The notes beneath the pieces were generated by a model. That model was not told where the DNA came from, searched no databases, and saw only the letters and a list, made by a program, of their open reading frames with translations. A program made the translations under genes and the position numbers. Positions 57,382-64,000 of a stretch of DNA of 64,000 nt are shown here, piece by piece. This DNA comes from Listeria welshimeri serovar 6b str. SLCC5334 (lineage in GTDB: Bacteria; Bacillota; Bacilli; Lactobacillales; Listeriaceae): NCBI RefSeq assembly GCF_000060285.1, contig NC_008555.1, forward strand, positions 310,001 to 374,000. Direction: 5' to 3'. How positions within the stretch are numbered: the stretch's first letter is position 1; the number at the start of each line of letters is the position of its first letter.

Positions 57382-57852
57382 ATGAAAATGGTGCATGAGG
57401 AGTTAGTATTTCCGGGGCTTACCGCTTCTAATTATGAAGAGGTTATTAAGTTAGTTGGAAGTAAGATGTGTGCGAAAGGATTTGTTAAAGACAGTTATGT
57501 GGATGCTGTTTTAGAGCGGGAAAAGGTATTTCCGACAGGCCTTCAAATAGGGGATTTTGGCATTGCGATTCCGCATACTGACTCTAAACATGTTGAAAAC
57601 TCGATGGTAGGAATTGCTACATTGAAAGATGCTGTAATATTCCAGTCGATGGTGGATCCAAGTACAGAAGTAGCAGCAAAATTAGTTTTTTTACTCGCTG
57701 TAAAAGATCCTGATGGCCAAATGGAAATGCTAAAACAGTTGATGAGCATTTTCCAAAACATCACATTGCTTGAAGCTCTTTGGCAAGAAAGTAGCCCTCA
57801 AAAAATGGCGGAATTATTAATCGATTTGAAACTTACCCCAATCCAAAACTAA
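57382..57852 (+). CDS. PTS EIIA component, galactitol/fructose type
   Basis: This 156-residue EIIA protein has GLQIGDFGIAIPHTDSKHVENSMVGIATL, with the phosphorylated histidine in PHTD. The sequence is of the fructose/mannitol/galactitol class, close to GatA proteins. GAAAGGAAGTGATGAG precedes the ATG. It is 22 bases after the PRD regulator and 15 before the aldolase. Confidence 0.92.
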   Translation: MKMVHEELVFPGLTASNYEEVIKLVGSKMCAKGFVKDSYVDAVLEREKVFPTGLQIGDFGIAIPHTDSKHVENSMVGIATLKDAVIFQSMVDPSTEVAAKLVFLLAVKDPDGQMEMLKQLMSIFQNITLLEALWQESSPQKMAELLIDLKLTPIQN

Positions 57853-57867
57853 GAAAGGAAGAGGAAA

Positions 57868-58704
57868 ATGTATAGTATTTATGAAGCTCCATTTATGAAA
57901 GAAATGTGTGAGATGACGCAAAATTTATGGCGTAATGGCTGGGCAGAAAAAAATGGTGGAAATATTAGTCAACTTTTAGAAGCCTCTGAAATCAAACATT
58001 ATTTAGATACAGATCGTTACTTGTGGACAGAACCACTCGGATTTGATGCGTCACCACTTGCTGGAAATGTCTTTTTAGTATCTGGTTCTGGAAAATATTT
58101 TAAGAATGTCCAAAAAAATCCTGCTGATAACCTTTGTATTATAAAAGTGAGCAGTGACGGTGCGTCTTATCATTTATTATGGGGACTGGAAAATGGTGGT
58201 AGACCAACAAGTGAATTAGCGTCCCATTTGAAATGCCACATTGTGAGGTTATCACAAGATCCAGATCATCGCGTAATTTTACATACGCATGCAACAGCAG
58301 TTTCAGCAATGACTTTTGTTCATGATTTAGATGAAGCTAAATTCACAAGAACTTTATGGCAAATGATTACAGAATGTTTAGTAGTCTTTCCGGATGGGGT
58401 AGCAGTTGTTCCTTGGATGGTTGCTGGAACAAATGAATTAGGTGAAGCAAGTGCTGCCAAAATGAATGATTCACGTATTGTAGTTTGGGCGCATCACGGG
58501 ATTATGGGTGCTGGGACAACAATGGATGATGCTTTTGGGTTAGTAGAAACTGTCGAAAAAGCAGCCAAAATTTATATGCAAATTGCTCATTTCCCAACTG
58601 GAATTAAACAAGCGATTACAGATGAAGAACTTGTGGCACTAGCAGAGCGATTCAATGTAGTGCCAAAAGCAGGTATTTTGAAAGAAGCGGGGGGCGTAAA
58701 ATGA
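57868..58704 (+). CDS. Rhamnulose-1-phosphate aldolase-like enzyme (RhaD family)
   Basis: This 278-residue class II zinc aldolase resembles E. coli RhaD (about 274): LWRNGWAEKNGGNIS, VSGSGKYFKNVQKNPADNLCIIKV, GRPTSELASHLKCHI with the catalytic glutamate, ILHTHATAVSAMTF with two zinc histidines, and VVWAHHGIMGAG with the third. It splits a ketose-1-phosphate to DHAP and an aldehyde. Because the operon contains a PTS and no rhamnose isomerase or kinase, the real substrate is probably a PTS-made ketose-1-phosphate other than rhamnulose-1-phosphate. It overlaps the EIIB gene by four bases. Confidence 0.92.
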   Translation: MYSIYEAPFMKEMCEMTQNLWRNGWAEKNGGNISQLLEASEIKHYLDTDRYLWTEPLGFDASPLAGNVFLVSGSGKYFKNVQKNPADNLCIIKVSSDGASYHLLWGLENGGRPTSELASHLKCHIVRLSQDPDHRVILHTHATAVSAMTFVHDLDEAKFTRTLWQMITECLVVFPDGVAVVPWMVAGTNELGEASAAKMNDSRIVVWAHHGIMGAGTTMDDAFGLVETVEKAAKIYMQIAHFPTGIKQAITDEELVALAERFNVVPKAGILKEAGGVK

Positions 58705-59000
58705 AGAAAATCAAAGTTATTTCCGTATGTGGTTCAGGAACAGTGACTAGTTCGATGATTGCTGGGAAAGTAAAAGATGTTTTAGCAGATAATGGATTTC
58801 GCGCGACAACGGTTGAGGTTAACCCAGGCGGCGTAGAACAAGAACTTTCTTCCGGTAATTGGGACATTATTGTTCATACAAGTCCGTTACGTGGAAAGTA
58901 TGATATTCCGACGATTAATGCAGTTGGATTTTTAACTGGTATGGATGAAGAAGGCTTTATTGAAGAACTTTTGGAAACAGCAAACGGCCTAGATTTGTAA
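58701..59000 (+). CDS. PTS galactitol-family EIIB component
   Basis: This 99-residue EIIB-Gat-like protein has KVISVCGSGTVTSSMIAGKVKDVL, with the cysteine as phosphorylation site. It passes phosphate from the EIIA at 57382 to the sugar entering through the EIIC downstream. Its ATG overlaps the aldolase stop. Confidence 0.92.
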   Translation: MKKIKVISVCGSGTVTSSMIAGKVKDVLADNGFRATTVEVNPGGVEQELSSGNWDIIVHTSPLRGKYDIPTINAVGFLTGMDEEGFIEELLETANGLDL

Positions 59001-59028
59001 TACAAAAATAGAAAAAGGGGTGCTGACT

Positions 59029-60438
59029 ATGCTAGATATGCTTTCTGGTGTAATGGATGCTTTTGGTGCAGCAGTTGTTGTACCTATCGTTTTGATTATT
59101 ATCGCGCTTTTCCTTAAAGTAGAACCGAAAAAAGCAGTGCAATCAGGGATTAATGCTGGAATCGGCTTGACTGGATTTAACATGTTAATCGGCGCATATG
59201 TGCCAATCGTAACGCCGGTTATAAAACGGATGATTGATACGACAGGAATTAATTTACCAGTGTTAGATACGGGTTGGCAAGCGACCTCAGTTGTTGCGTA
59301 TTCTACCCAAGTGGGAATGATTTTCCTAGCGCTTGGTTTACTTCTTCAAGTCGTACTATTTCTAACAAAATGGACAGATATATTTATGCCAGCAGACTTA
59401 TGGAATAACTATTCGTTCATGCTTTGGGGTTCGATGCTCTATATTGCAACAGGGAATATGTGGTTGGCGATTATTTTAATGGTGTTATCCAATTTATATA
59501 CGCTTGTTTTTGCCGAAATCGTTGCGAAAAGATGGTCGACCTATTATGGTTATCCAAATTGTACTATTACAGCACCGCATCACATTTGTTCGGCGCCACT
59601 GGCAATTGGGATGGACTGGGTGTTAACAAAACTGGGAGCAAATAAAATTAACTTAAAACCAGAACAAATTCAAGATAAAATTGGCTTTTTAGGAGAGCCG
59701 ACAACACTTGGTTTAATTTTAGGAGCAATCTTAGGTTTTGCTGGGAACTTCACACGACTAGATACGTTAGTTGGTTGGGGCGAAATTGCTGCAGTAGCGA
59801 TTGCAACAGCTGCGATCATGGCTATTTTCCCTAAAATTGCTGGGATTTTTGCTTCTGCTTTTACCGGAATTACCGATGCATCGAAAAAAACAGCGAAAAA
59901 AGGCAGCAAACAACGTGTTTGGTATTTAGCTATTAATGATGCTGCCGGTTACGGTGAGTCTGCAACATTAATTACAGGTATCTTGCTTATTCCGATTATG
60001 GTTATTATTGCGGTTGTTTTACCAGGAAATGAAGTGCTTCCAATGGTTGATTTAATCGCTATTCCATACATGATTGAAGTTATTATCGCCGTTTCCAATG
60101 GGAATATTTTCAAATCCCTTATTTCTGGTGCGGTTTGGTGTACAGGTGGACTTTATATGATTACGCAAGTAGCAGGGATTTTTACAGATGTGGCAAAAGA
60201 TGTTGGCGTTGCTTTACCAGTGGGAGCTGTGTTGATTTGTAGTTTTGCAGTGATGACTAATCACTTTATGGGCGGCCTATTCCTTATCTTTATGACCCAA
60301 AATCCGATATTTATTGGAATTACAATCGTTGCTTATTTCGTGCTATACGTTCTAGTCAGAAAAAACAAACCACGGATTCACGAATACTTAGAACGCCAAG
60401 CACTAGGTGAAGAGTACCAAGTAGCAGAAACCACTTAA
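59029..60438 (+). CDS. PTS galactitol-family EIIC permease
   Basis: This 469-residue membrane protein has about ten helices, starting with GVMDAFGAAVVVPIVLIIIALFL. YYGYPNCTITAPHHICSAPLAIGMDW, LGEPTTLGLILGAILGFAG and NDAAGYGESATLITG are typical of GatC-like EIIC. The closest use is polyol or ketose uptake with phosphorylation. ATG 59029 is chosen because AAAAGGGG lies upstream; a GTG nine bases earlier overlaps that RBS. Confidence 0.92.
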   Translation: MLDMLSGVMDAFGAAVVVPIVLIIIALFLKVEPKKAVQSGINAGIGLTGFNMLIGAYVPIVTPVIKRMIDTTGINLPVLDTGWQATSVVAYSTQVGMIFLALGLLLQVVLFLTKWTDIFMPADLWNNYSFMLWGSMLYIATGNMWLAIILMVLSNLYTLVFAEIVAKRWSTYYGYPNCTITAPHHICSAPLAIGMDWVLTKLGANKINLKPEQIQDKIGFLGEPTTLGLILGAILGFAGNFTRLDTLVGWGEIAAVAIATAAIMAIFPKIAGIFASAFTGITDASKKTAKKGSKQRVWYLAINDAAGYGESATLITGILLIPIMVIIAVVLPGNEVLPMVDLIAIPYMIEVIIAVSNGNIFKSLISGAVWCTGGLYMITQVAGIFTDVAKDVGVALPVGAVLICSFAVMTNHFMGGLFLIFMTQNPIFIGITIVAYFVLYVLVRKNKPRIHEYLERQALGEEYQVAETT

Positions 60439-60462
60439 TGAACGGAATTGGAGTGAAAAAAG

Positions 60463-61512
60463 ATGAAAATCGTTGTTGTAGGAGATGCTCTAGTGGCAAG
60501 CTCGGATTTAGAAAAAGCCGCTCAAGAGTTAAATGTAAACGAGGAAGTGCAAGTAGAAAAATTCGAATGGTATTCCGATTTGTCTAAAGAAGCTTTTCAA
60601 GAAAAAATTCTAGCAATTGAAAAAGGTGGCTCAGAAGCAGTTGAAATTCCAGCAGGTATATGCGAAGCGCTAGTAGACGCTGATATTTTGCTCGTCCACA
60701 TTGCCCCCGTTTCCAAAAAAATGATTGCATCTGCTAAAAAATTACGCTTAATCGGTGCGTCAAGAGGTGGTATGGAAAATGTAGCAGTAGAAGCTGCAAC
60801 TGAACGGAAAATACCAGTTATTCATGTCATTCGTAATGCGGAACCAGTGGCAGACTTCACGGTAGCCCTTATGTATGCTGAAACTCGAAATATCGCCAGA
60901 GCGCATTTATCTATTAAAAATGGTCGCTGGGATAAAGGATTCTCAAATGATGCGTATAAAACTACTTTAGCAAAACACACGGTCGGACTAATTGGCTTAG
61001 GCTATATAGGAAAGCTTGTTGCGAAACGTCTGAATGGTCTAGGAGTTAAAGTAATTGCATATGACCCATTTATTGATCCTAAAAAATTAGTGGATGAAGG
61101 GCTAGACATTGAATTAAAAGGACTTCATGAAGTGTTCCGAGAAGCTGATATTATTTCCCTTCATATGCGGGTCACGAAAGAAACAACGAATATGATTAAT
61201 GCTGAATTAATCGGAATGATGAAACCGAGTGCCTATTTAATCAATACAGCTAGGGCAGCGGTATTAGATGAATCAGCGTTAATTAATGCTTTAGAAGCTA
61301 AACAAATTGCTGGTGCAGCTATCGACGTGTTTTGGGAAGAACCAATCCCTAGCCATAGCCCACTTTTAACATTAGATAATATTACATTAACCACACATAT
61401 CGCTGGGGATACGATTGACGCTATTCCACATTCACCTTATCTTCTTAGAGATGTCATTAATGACTATTTTGAAAAAGGTGTTAGTGATATGCAAGTTAAT
61501 CTAAAATCCTAA
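60463..61512 (+). CDS. D-isomer-specific 2-hydroxyacid dehydrogenase
   Basis: This 349-residue NAD-dependent dehydrogenase has the nucleotide loop VGLIGLGYIGKLVAKRLNGLG, LIGASRGGMENVAVEAATE, NTARAAVLDESAL and a C-terminal TTHIAGDTIDAIPHSP with the catalytic histidine. It resembles phosphoglycerate dehydrogenases. Position in the PTS/aldolase operon suggests it handles an acid derived from the aldehyde product, or a sugar acid substrate, rather than serine synthesis. That role is inferred. Confidence 0.9.
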   Translation: MKIVVVGDALVASSDLEKAAQELNVNEEVQVEKFEWYSDLSKEAFQEKILAIEKGGSEAVEIPAGICEALVDADILLVHIAPVSKKMIASAKKLRLIGASRGGMENVAVEAATERKIPVIHVIRNAEPVADFTVALMYAETRNIARAHLSIKNGRWDKGFSNDAYKTTLAKHTVGLIGLGYIGKLVAKRLNGLGVKVIAYDPFIDPKKLVDEGLDIELKGLHEVFREADIISLHMRVTKETTNMINAELIGMMKPSAYLINTARAAVLDESALINALEAKQIAGAAIDVFWEEPIPSHSPLLTLDNITLTTHIAGDTIDAIPHSPYLLRDVINDYFEKGVSDMQVNLKS

Positions 61513-61542
61513 AAGAGTAGTAGGCAGAAAGGATGGGAAATA

Positions 61543-61728
61543 ATGGATCTAGTTCTTCGAGTAGCAATTTTAATAGGAATTGGCTTAATTCTAAAAACAG
61601 CCACTTTAATTTTCGTCAATCGTCGCGTAGAAAGTAGTAAAAAGCTGTATTATTACCAAATTTCTGTTGGTATACTACTAATTCTTGGAGGCAGCTTATT
61701 ACTAAAAAGTGGAATAATGTATGTTTAA
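61543..61728 (+). CDS. Small two-helix membrane protein
   Basis: This 61-residue protein has hydrophobic segments VLRVAILIGIGLILKTATLIFV and ISVGILLILGGSLLLKSGIMYV separated by a basic loop (NRRVESSKKLYYYQ). AAAGGATGGG precedes the ATG. It follows the dehydrogenase by 30 bases and ends in a terminator, so it is probably the last gene of the operon. Function unknown. Confidence 0.7.
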   Translation: MDLVLRVAILIGIGLILKTATLIFVNRRVESSKKLYYYQISVGILLILGGSLLLKSGIMYV

Positions 61729-61735
61729 TTAAACG

Positions 61736-61773
61736 AAAAGTACCTTAGAAAGTTGTTAAGGTGCTTTTTTGTT
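61736..61773 (+). terminator. Intrinsic terminator of the PTS/aldolase operon
   Basis: AAAGTACCTTA pairs with TAAGGTGCTTT across a short loop (GAAAGTTGT), followed by a T run. Confidence 0.82.
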
Positions 61774-61871
61774 TTCCCGATTGTATTTTTTAAACAAAAA
61801 TGTTTGTAGCTGGAAAAAATATAATAATCAAGCTGGAAATATAACTATTTTCATTTTTTTGAGGGTTATCA

Positions 61872-61988
61872 ATGTATAAATGTAGCGGAAATGTGACAAA
61901 AGCCTCTCTCTTGACAACTAAAAATAAACATTTTTCTGATAATTGTCCCGAGTTTTATCAATCTGCATGTTATGTGATTGGCTATTAG
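61872..61988 (+). CDS. Possible 38-residue cysteine-containing peptide
   Basis: ATG 61872 follows GAGGG by six bases and opens a 38-codon frame, beginning MYKCSGNVTKASLLTT and ending SACYVIGY, with three cysteines. It lies directly upstream of the three 33-residue peptide genes. Length and base composition alone do not prove coding; it may be chance. No function can be assigned. Confidence 0.2.
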   Translation: MYKCSGNVTKASLLTTKNKHFSDNCPEFYQSACYVIGY

Positions 61989-62020
61989 GATACGATATAA
62001 GAGGCAATGTTTTTAAGAAT

Positions 62021-62034
62021 TGAAAGCGCTCTAA
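62021..62034 (+). promoter_or_regulatory. Candidate catabolite-response (cre) element
   Basis: TGAAAGCGCTCTAA resembles TGWAARCGYTWNCA-type CcpA sites (core AAAGCGCT intact, 3' half degenerate). It lies just upstream of the TATAAT at 62052 that could drive the peptide cluster. Confidence 0.4.
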
Positions 62035-62104
62035 ATGGCTATTTTATCAGCTATAATTAACTTTGGATAACAGTTCCAATCCAATTTATAGCGAGGTGAA
62101 AACA

Positions 62105-62206
62105 ATGAGCTTCTTTCTACAATTACTAGGTAACTTTTCAGGAGGATTAAACTTCCCAGATGTTACAGGAGTACTAAACAACCTAATCAATGCAATTTTC
62201 AATTGA
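62105..62206 (+). CDS. Amphipathic 33-residue peptide, copy 1
   Basis: This 33-codon ORF has GAGGTGA five bases before its ATG. The peptide starts MSFFLQLLGNFSGGLNF and ends LNNLINAIFN. It is rich in Phe, Leu, Ile and Asn, has no cysteine, signal peptide or double-glycine leader, and carries one acidic and no basic residue. Copies 2 and 3 conserve FFLQLLG, FPDVT and VLNNL. The pattern of small, leaderless, tandem amphipathic peptides recalls phenol-soluble modulins or leaderless bacteriocins in style, but no sequence family is recognised. Confidence 0.75.
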   Translation: MSFFLQLLGNFSGGLNFPDVTGVLNNLINAIFN

Positions 62207-62243
62207 TTACTAAAAAATAAAGTTAAAAAGGAGGTAAGAAAAG

Positions 62244-62345
62244 ATGAATTTCTTTTTACAATTATTAGGTACTTTTTCCGGCGGATTAAATTTCCCAGAT
62301 GTTACAGAAGTGTTGAACAACCTAACTAAAGCAATTTTTGGTTGA
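62244..62345 (+). CDS. Amphipathic 33-residue peptide, copy 2
   Basis: This is the second copy, exactly 139 bases after the first start. AAAAAGGAGGTAAGAAAAG is a strong RBS. The peptide starts MNFFLQLLGTFSGGLNF and ends LNNLTKAIFG, with Asp, Glu and one Lys. Synonymous differences from copy 1 (CTA/TTA, GGA/GGC, GTA/GTG) show selection on the protein rather than on DNA. It is probably in one transcript with copies 1 and 3. Confidence 0.78.
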   Translation: MNFFLQLLGTFSGGLNFPDVTEVLNNLTKAIFG

Positions 62346-62382
62346 TAACGAAAGAATAAATGCATAAAGGAGGCAAACATAC

Positions 62383-62484
62383 ATGAGTTTCTTTTTACAA
62401 CTATTAGGTAGCTTTTCTGGAGCATTCCGATTCCCAGATGTTACAGAAGTATTGAACAACTTGACTAAAGCAATTTTTGGTTGA
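62383..62484 (+). CDS. Amphipathic 33-residue peptide, copy 3
   Basis: This third copy is again 139 bases from the previous start, with a strong RBS (AAAGGAGGCAA). The peptide starts MSFFLQLLGSFSGAFRF and ends LNNLTKAIFG; GGLN is changed to GAFR, making the net charge about zero. The C-terminal half is identical to copy 2. A perfect 11-bp terminator follows. Confidence 0.78.
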   Translation: MSFFLQLLGSFSGAFRFPDVTEVLNNLTKAIFG

Positions 62485-62508
62485 TTAGTAATTAAAATAA
62501 GCTGAAAT

Positions 62509-62540
62509 ATAGGGTTAAGGCTAACTTAACCCTATTTTGT
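62509..62540 (+). terminator. Terminator between peptide cluster and surface-protein gene
   Basis: ATAGGGTTAAG (62509-62519) pairs perfectly with CTTAACCCTAT (62525-62535), followed by TTTGT. The T tract is short, so partial read-through into the surface-protein gene 35 bases downstream is possible. Confidence 0.8.
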
Positions 62541-62574
62541 AATTAAAGAAGTATATGAGGAGGATTTTAAATCC

Positions 62575-63855
62575 ATGAAAAAAATAATCGCGTTAATAAC
62601 AACAGTTGCTCTTCTATCGATGGTTGTTTTTAATTTTATCCCAGGTATTGTTGCTAAAGCGGCAAATACTTCAGAAAGTAGTTTGACTTATAAAGATGTA
62701 AAAAGTGGTTTTTACTTTGTTGGCTATGAAAATGTACAACTTGAAAAAGGTAAAACATATAAATATAAAGTATCTTATGATGCCAATGTTATGACAAGTG
62801 CAACAGCGACTATTACGGGTCAAAGCGCCCGAGCAGGATTATTTACACCTAACTCATCAGGTGCGGAACTTAATAGTAGTTTAGTAACTCGTACACAAAA
62901 TAATGTCGGGGATGTAGCGAATCCTGGAAACAAAGTATTTACACATACCTTCCAATTTACTGCAAAAGAAAATACAAAAGCAGATATAGGTGTATTTTTA
63001 GGGCCAGGCTCCGTTCTTCCAAGCACTCCTGACGATACCCCTATTTGGAAAAATGTTTCCGTAACCAACGAAACACCAGTTGCACCAGTTGATCCAGCAG
63101 AGGCACCAGTCATTACTGCGACTGATAAAACGATGAAACAAAATGAAGCTTTCAATCCGTTAAATGAAGTAACAGCAACAGACAAAAAAGATGGCGACAT
63201 TACCAAAGACATTGAAGTAACAAAAAACACAGTAGATACAACAAAAAGTGGTGTATATGATGTGGATTATAGTGTCACAAATTCAAGCAAGCTTACAACA
63301 ACAAAAAGTATTAAAGTAACTGTAACACCAGTAGATCAAAAAGCAAATACAGCACCGGTTATTAACGCAAAAGACAAAACAATCAAAGTTGGCGACCTGT
63401 TTAACGTATTAAAAGACGTAACAGCAACCGATAAAGAAGACGGGGACCTAACCGCGAAAATCAAAGTAACAAAAGATACAGTGAATAATAAAGAAAAAGG
63501 TGTTTATCAAGTCACTTATACAGTAACAGACTCAGGTAATTTATCTGCTTCTCTTACAATCAAAGTAACGGTAACAGAAGATGGAAAACCAATAGTTGTA
63601 AATCCAAATGAGCTGACAACACCGGAAAATCCATCTGGTTCTAACACACCAAAATCACCATCAGATAAAACTACAAGTGATCCTAAAAATGAACCTACAA
63701 AACTTAAAAAAGCATCAAAAAATACAACAAAAGCAGATTTAAAAGAAAATAAAATTCCAAAAACCGGTGACAGTTCCATGGTATGGCTTATTCTTGCAGG
63801 TTTAGGCATGACTGCATTCGGCGTAAGCATTTATCGTAAAAAAGCAAATAGATAA
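62575..63855 (+). CDS. Cell-wall-anchored protein with DUF5011-like repeats
   Basis: This 426-residue surface protein has a signal peptide (about 1-30, ending VAKAA) and a unique N-terminal domain (about 35-170). Two DUF5011/bacterial Ig-like repeats (about 180-250 and 261-331) share VTATDKxDGD and KxGVYxVxYxVT. A Ser/Thr/Pro/Lys-rich wall-spanning stretch and the sorting signal IPKTGDSS, a hydrophobic helix and YRKKANR follow. The motif has Ile instead of Leu in LPxTG but keeps P-K-T-G. GGAGGATTTT precedes the ATG. Ligand unknown. Confidence 0.9.
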   Translation: MKKIIALITTVALLSMVVFNFIPGIVAKAANTSESSLTYKDVKSGFYFVGYENVQLEKGKTYKYKVSYDANVMTSATATITGQSARAGLFTPNSSGAELNSSLVTRTQNNVGDVANPGNKVFTHTFQFTAKENTKADIGVFLGPGSVLPSTPDDTPIWKNVSVTNETPVAPVDPAEAPVITATDKTMKQNEAFNPLNEVTATDKKDGDITKDIEVTKNTVDTTKSGVYDVDYSVTNSSKLTTTKSIKVTVTPVDQKANTAPVINAKDKTIKVGDLFNVLKDVTATDKEDGDLTAKIKVTKDTVNNKEKGVYQVTYTVTDSGNLSASLTIKVTVTEDGKPIVVNPNELTTPENPSGSNTPKSPSDKTTSDPKNEPTKLKKASKNTTKADLKENKIPKTGDSSMVWLILAGLGMTAFGVSIYRKKANR

Positions 63856-63865
63856 TATTTCATTG

Positions 63866-63914
63866 ATGAAAAGAGTATTTCAACCTTAAAGTTAGGTACT
63901 CTTTTCATTAATTA
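63866..63914 (+). terminator. Intrinsic terminator
   Basis: ATGAAAAGAGTA (63866-63877) pairs with TACTCTTTTCAT (63897-63908), followed by a T-rich tail. Confidence 0.85.
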
Positions 63915-63973
63915 GATGATAAAATGGCATTCTAAAGCTCAATTAGCTTTATAGAGAGAGAGGAGAATTATTC

Positions 63974-64000
63974 ATGCCAAAAATTTCTAAAGGTGATCGT
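63974..64000 (+). CDS. Start of an unidentified gene, 3' truncated by window edge
   Basis: ATG 63974 is preceded by GAGAGAGAGGAGAATTATTC, a good RBS, and reads MPKISKGDR before the window ends. Nine residues are too few for identification; short basic N termini of this kind are common in TetR-type regulators, but this is not evidence. Confidence 0.5.

Larger units (their letters stand above)
61774..62104 (+). other. Leader/promoter region of the 33-residue peptide cluster
   Basis: This AT-rich region of about 330 bases has no long ORF. It contains TTGACA at 61912-61917 and a TATAAT at 62052-62057, which are not correctly paired with each other. It also has a cre-like TGAAAGCGCTCTAA at 62021-62034 matching the CcpA consensus at 11 of 14 positions. 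One small ORF is listed separately. Confidence 0.45.
62092..62484 (+). repeat. Triplicated peptide-gene unit, 139-bp period
   Basis: The three units (RBS, 33-codon ORF, 37-base spacer) repeat at an exact 139-bp start-to-start distance. ORF sequences are highly similar, while spacers are conserved mainly at the RBS, consistent with old tandem duplications kept by selection. Confidence 0.85.

Overview
The window looks like a chromosomal segment of a Listeria sensu stricto species. It is a low-GC Firmicute sequence with strong AGGAGG-type ribosome binding sites and frequent TTG/GTG starts. The gene order recalls the lmo0315-lmo0396 part of L. monocytogenes (thiamine operon, bglA, the gol glycerol operon, frdA, a fructose-type PTS, yebC, ltrA, floA, NlpC/P60, proC), including internalin-like and sortase-anchored proteins. 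This comparison is from memory, and I cannot fix the species. Several loci differ from the L. monocytogenes EGD-e layout as I remember it. No tRNA, rRNA, CRISPR array, integrase or transposase was seen.

Layout. 1-4656: the end of a threonine aldolase gene, a YdjC-family deacetylase, then a TPP riboswitch and tenA-thiM-thiD-thiE. 4825-8119: an AT-rich accessory cassette with an XRE regulator, a cytosine-C5 methyltransferase, and a MORC-like GHKL ATPase with a C-terminal TIR-like domain. This is a candidate restriction or defence system placed between thiE and bglA. 8235-12165: a phospho-beta-glucosidase, a GAP-family membrane protein, a MarR/GNAT pair and a short pyrophosphatase-like protein. 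12302-20900: the gol operon on the minus strand (transketolase, transaldolase, GolD, RpiB, TpiA, DhaL, DhaK, two membrane proteins, DhaM) with a divergent DeoR repressor. It links glycerol oxidation to dihydroxyacetone phosphate and the pentose phosphate pathway. 21266-28206: an LRR surface protein with fifteen 14-residue acidic repeats, a DUF1254/DUF1214 protein, an acyl-CoA-synthetase-like protein and a fumarate-reductase lipoprotein.

28365-33333: an oxidoreductase, a fructose-family PTS with a class II aldolase and a DeoR regulator, and a small membrane protein. 33720-37183: an HscC-type Hsp70 translationally coupled to a membrane-anchored J-domain protein, a chaperone pair best known from enterobacteria. 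37373-41265: NUDIX, YebC, PhnA, two tandem lipoproteins and a decayed gene. 41331-46536: a GntR-controlled beta-glucoside PTS locus and a WYL regulator. 46638-55033: a GyrI-like protein, membrane proteins, ltrA, ung, an NfeD-like protein, floA, an NlpC/P60 hydrolase and proC.

55296-61728: a PRD regulator, a galactitol-type PTS, a rhamnulose-1-phosphate-type aldolase and a 2-hydroxyacid dehydrogenase, probably one operon for an unidentified sugar or polyol. 62105-62484: three nearly identical 33-residue amphipathic peptides at an exact 139-bp period. They have no recognisable leader and are too short for usual gene calling. They are followed by a terminator and a sortase-substrate gene with DUF5011-type repeats.

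The most interesting candidates are the peptide triplet, the methyltransferase/GHKL-TIR cassette and the HscC/J-protein pair.
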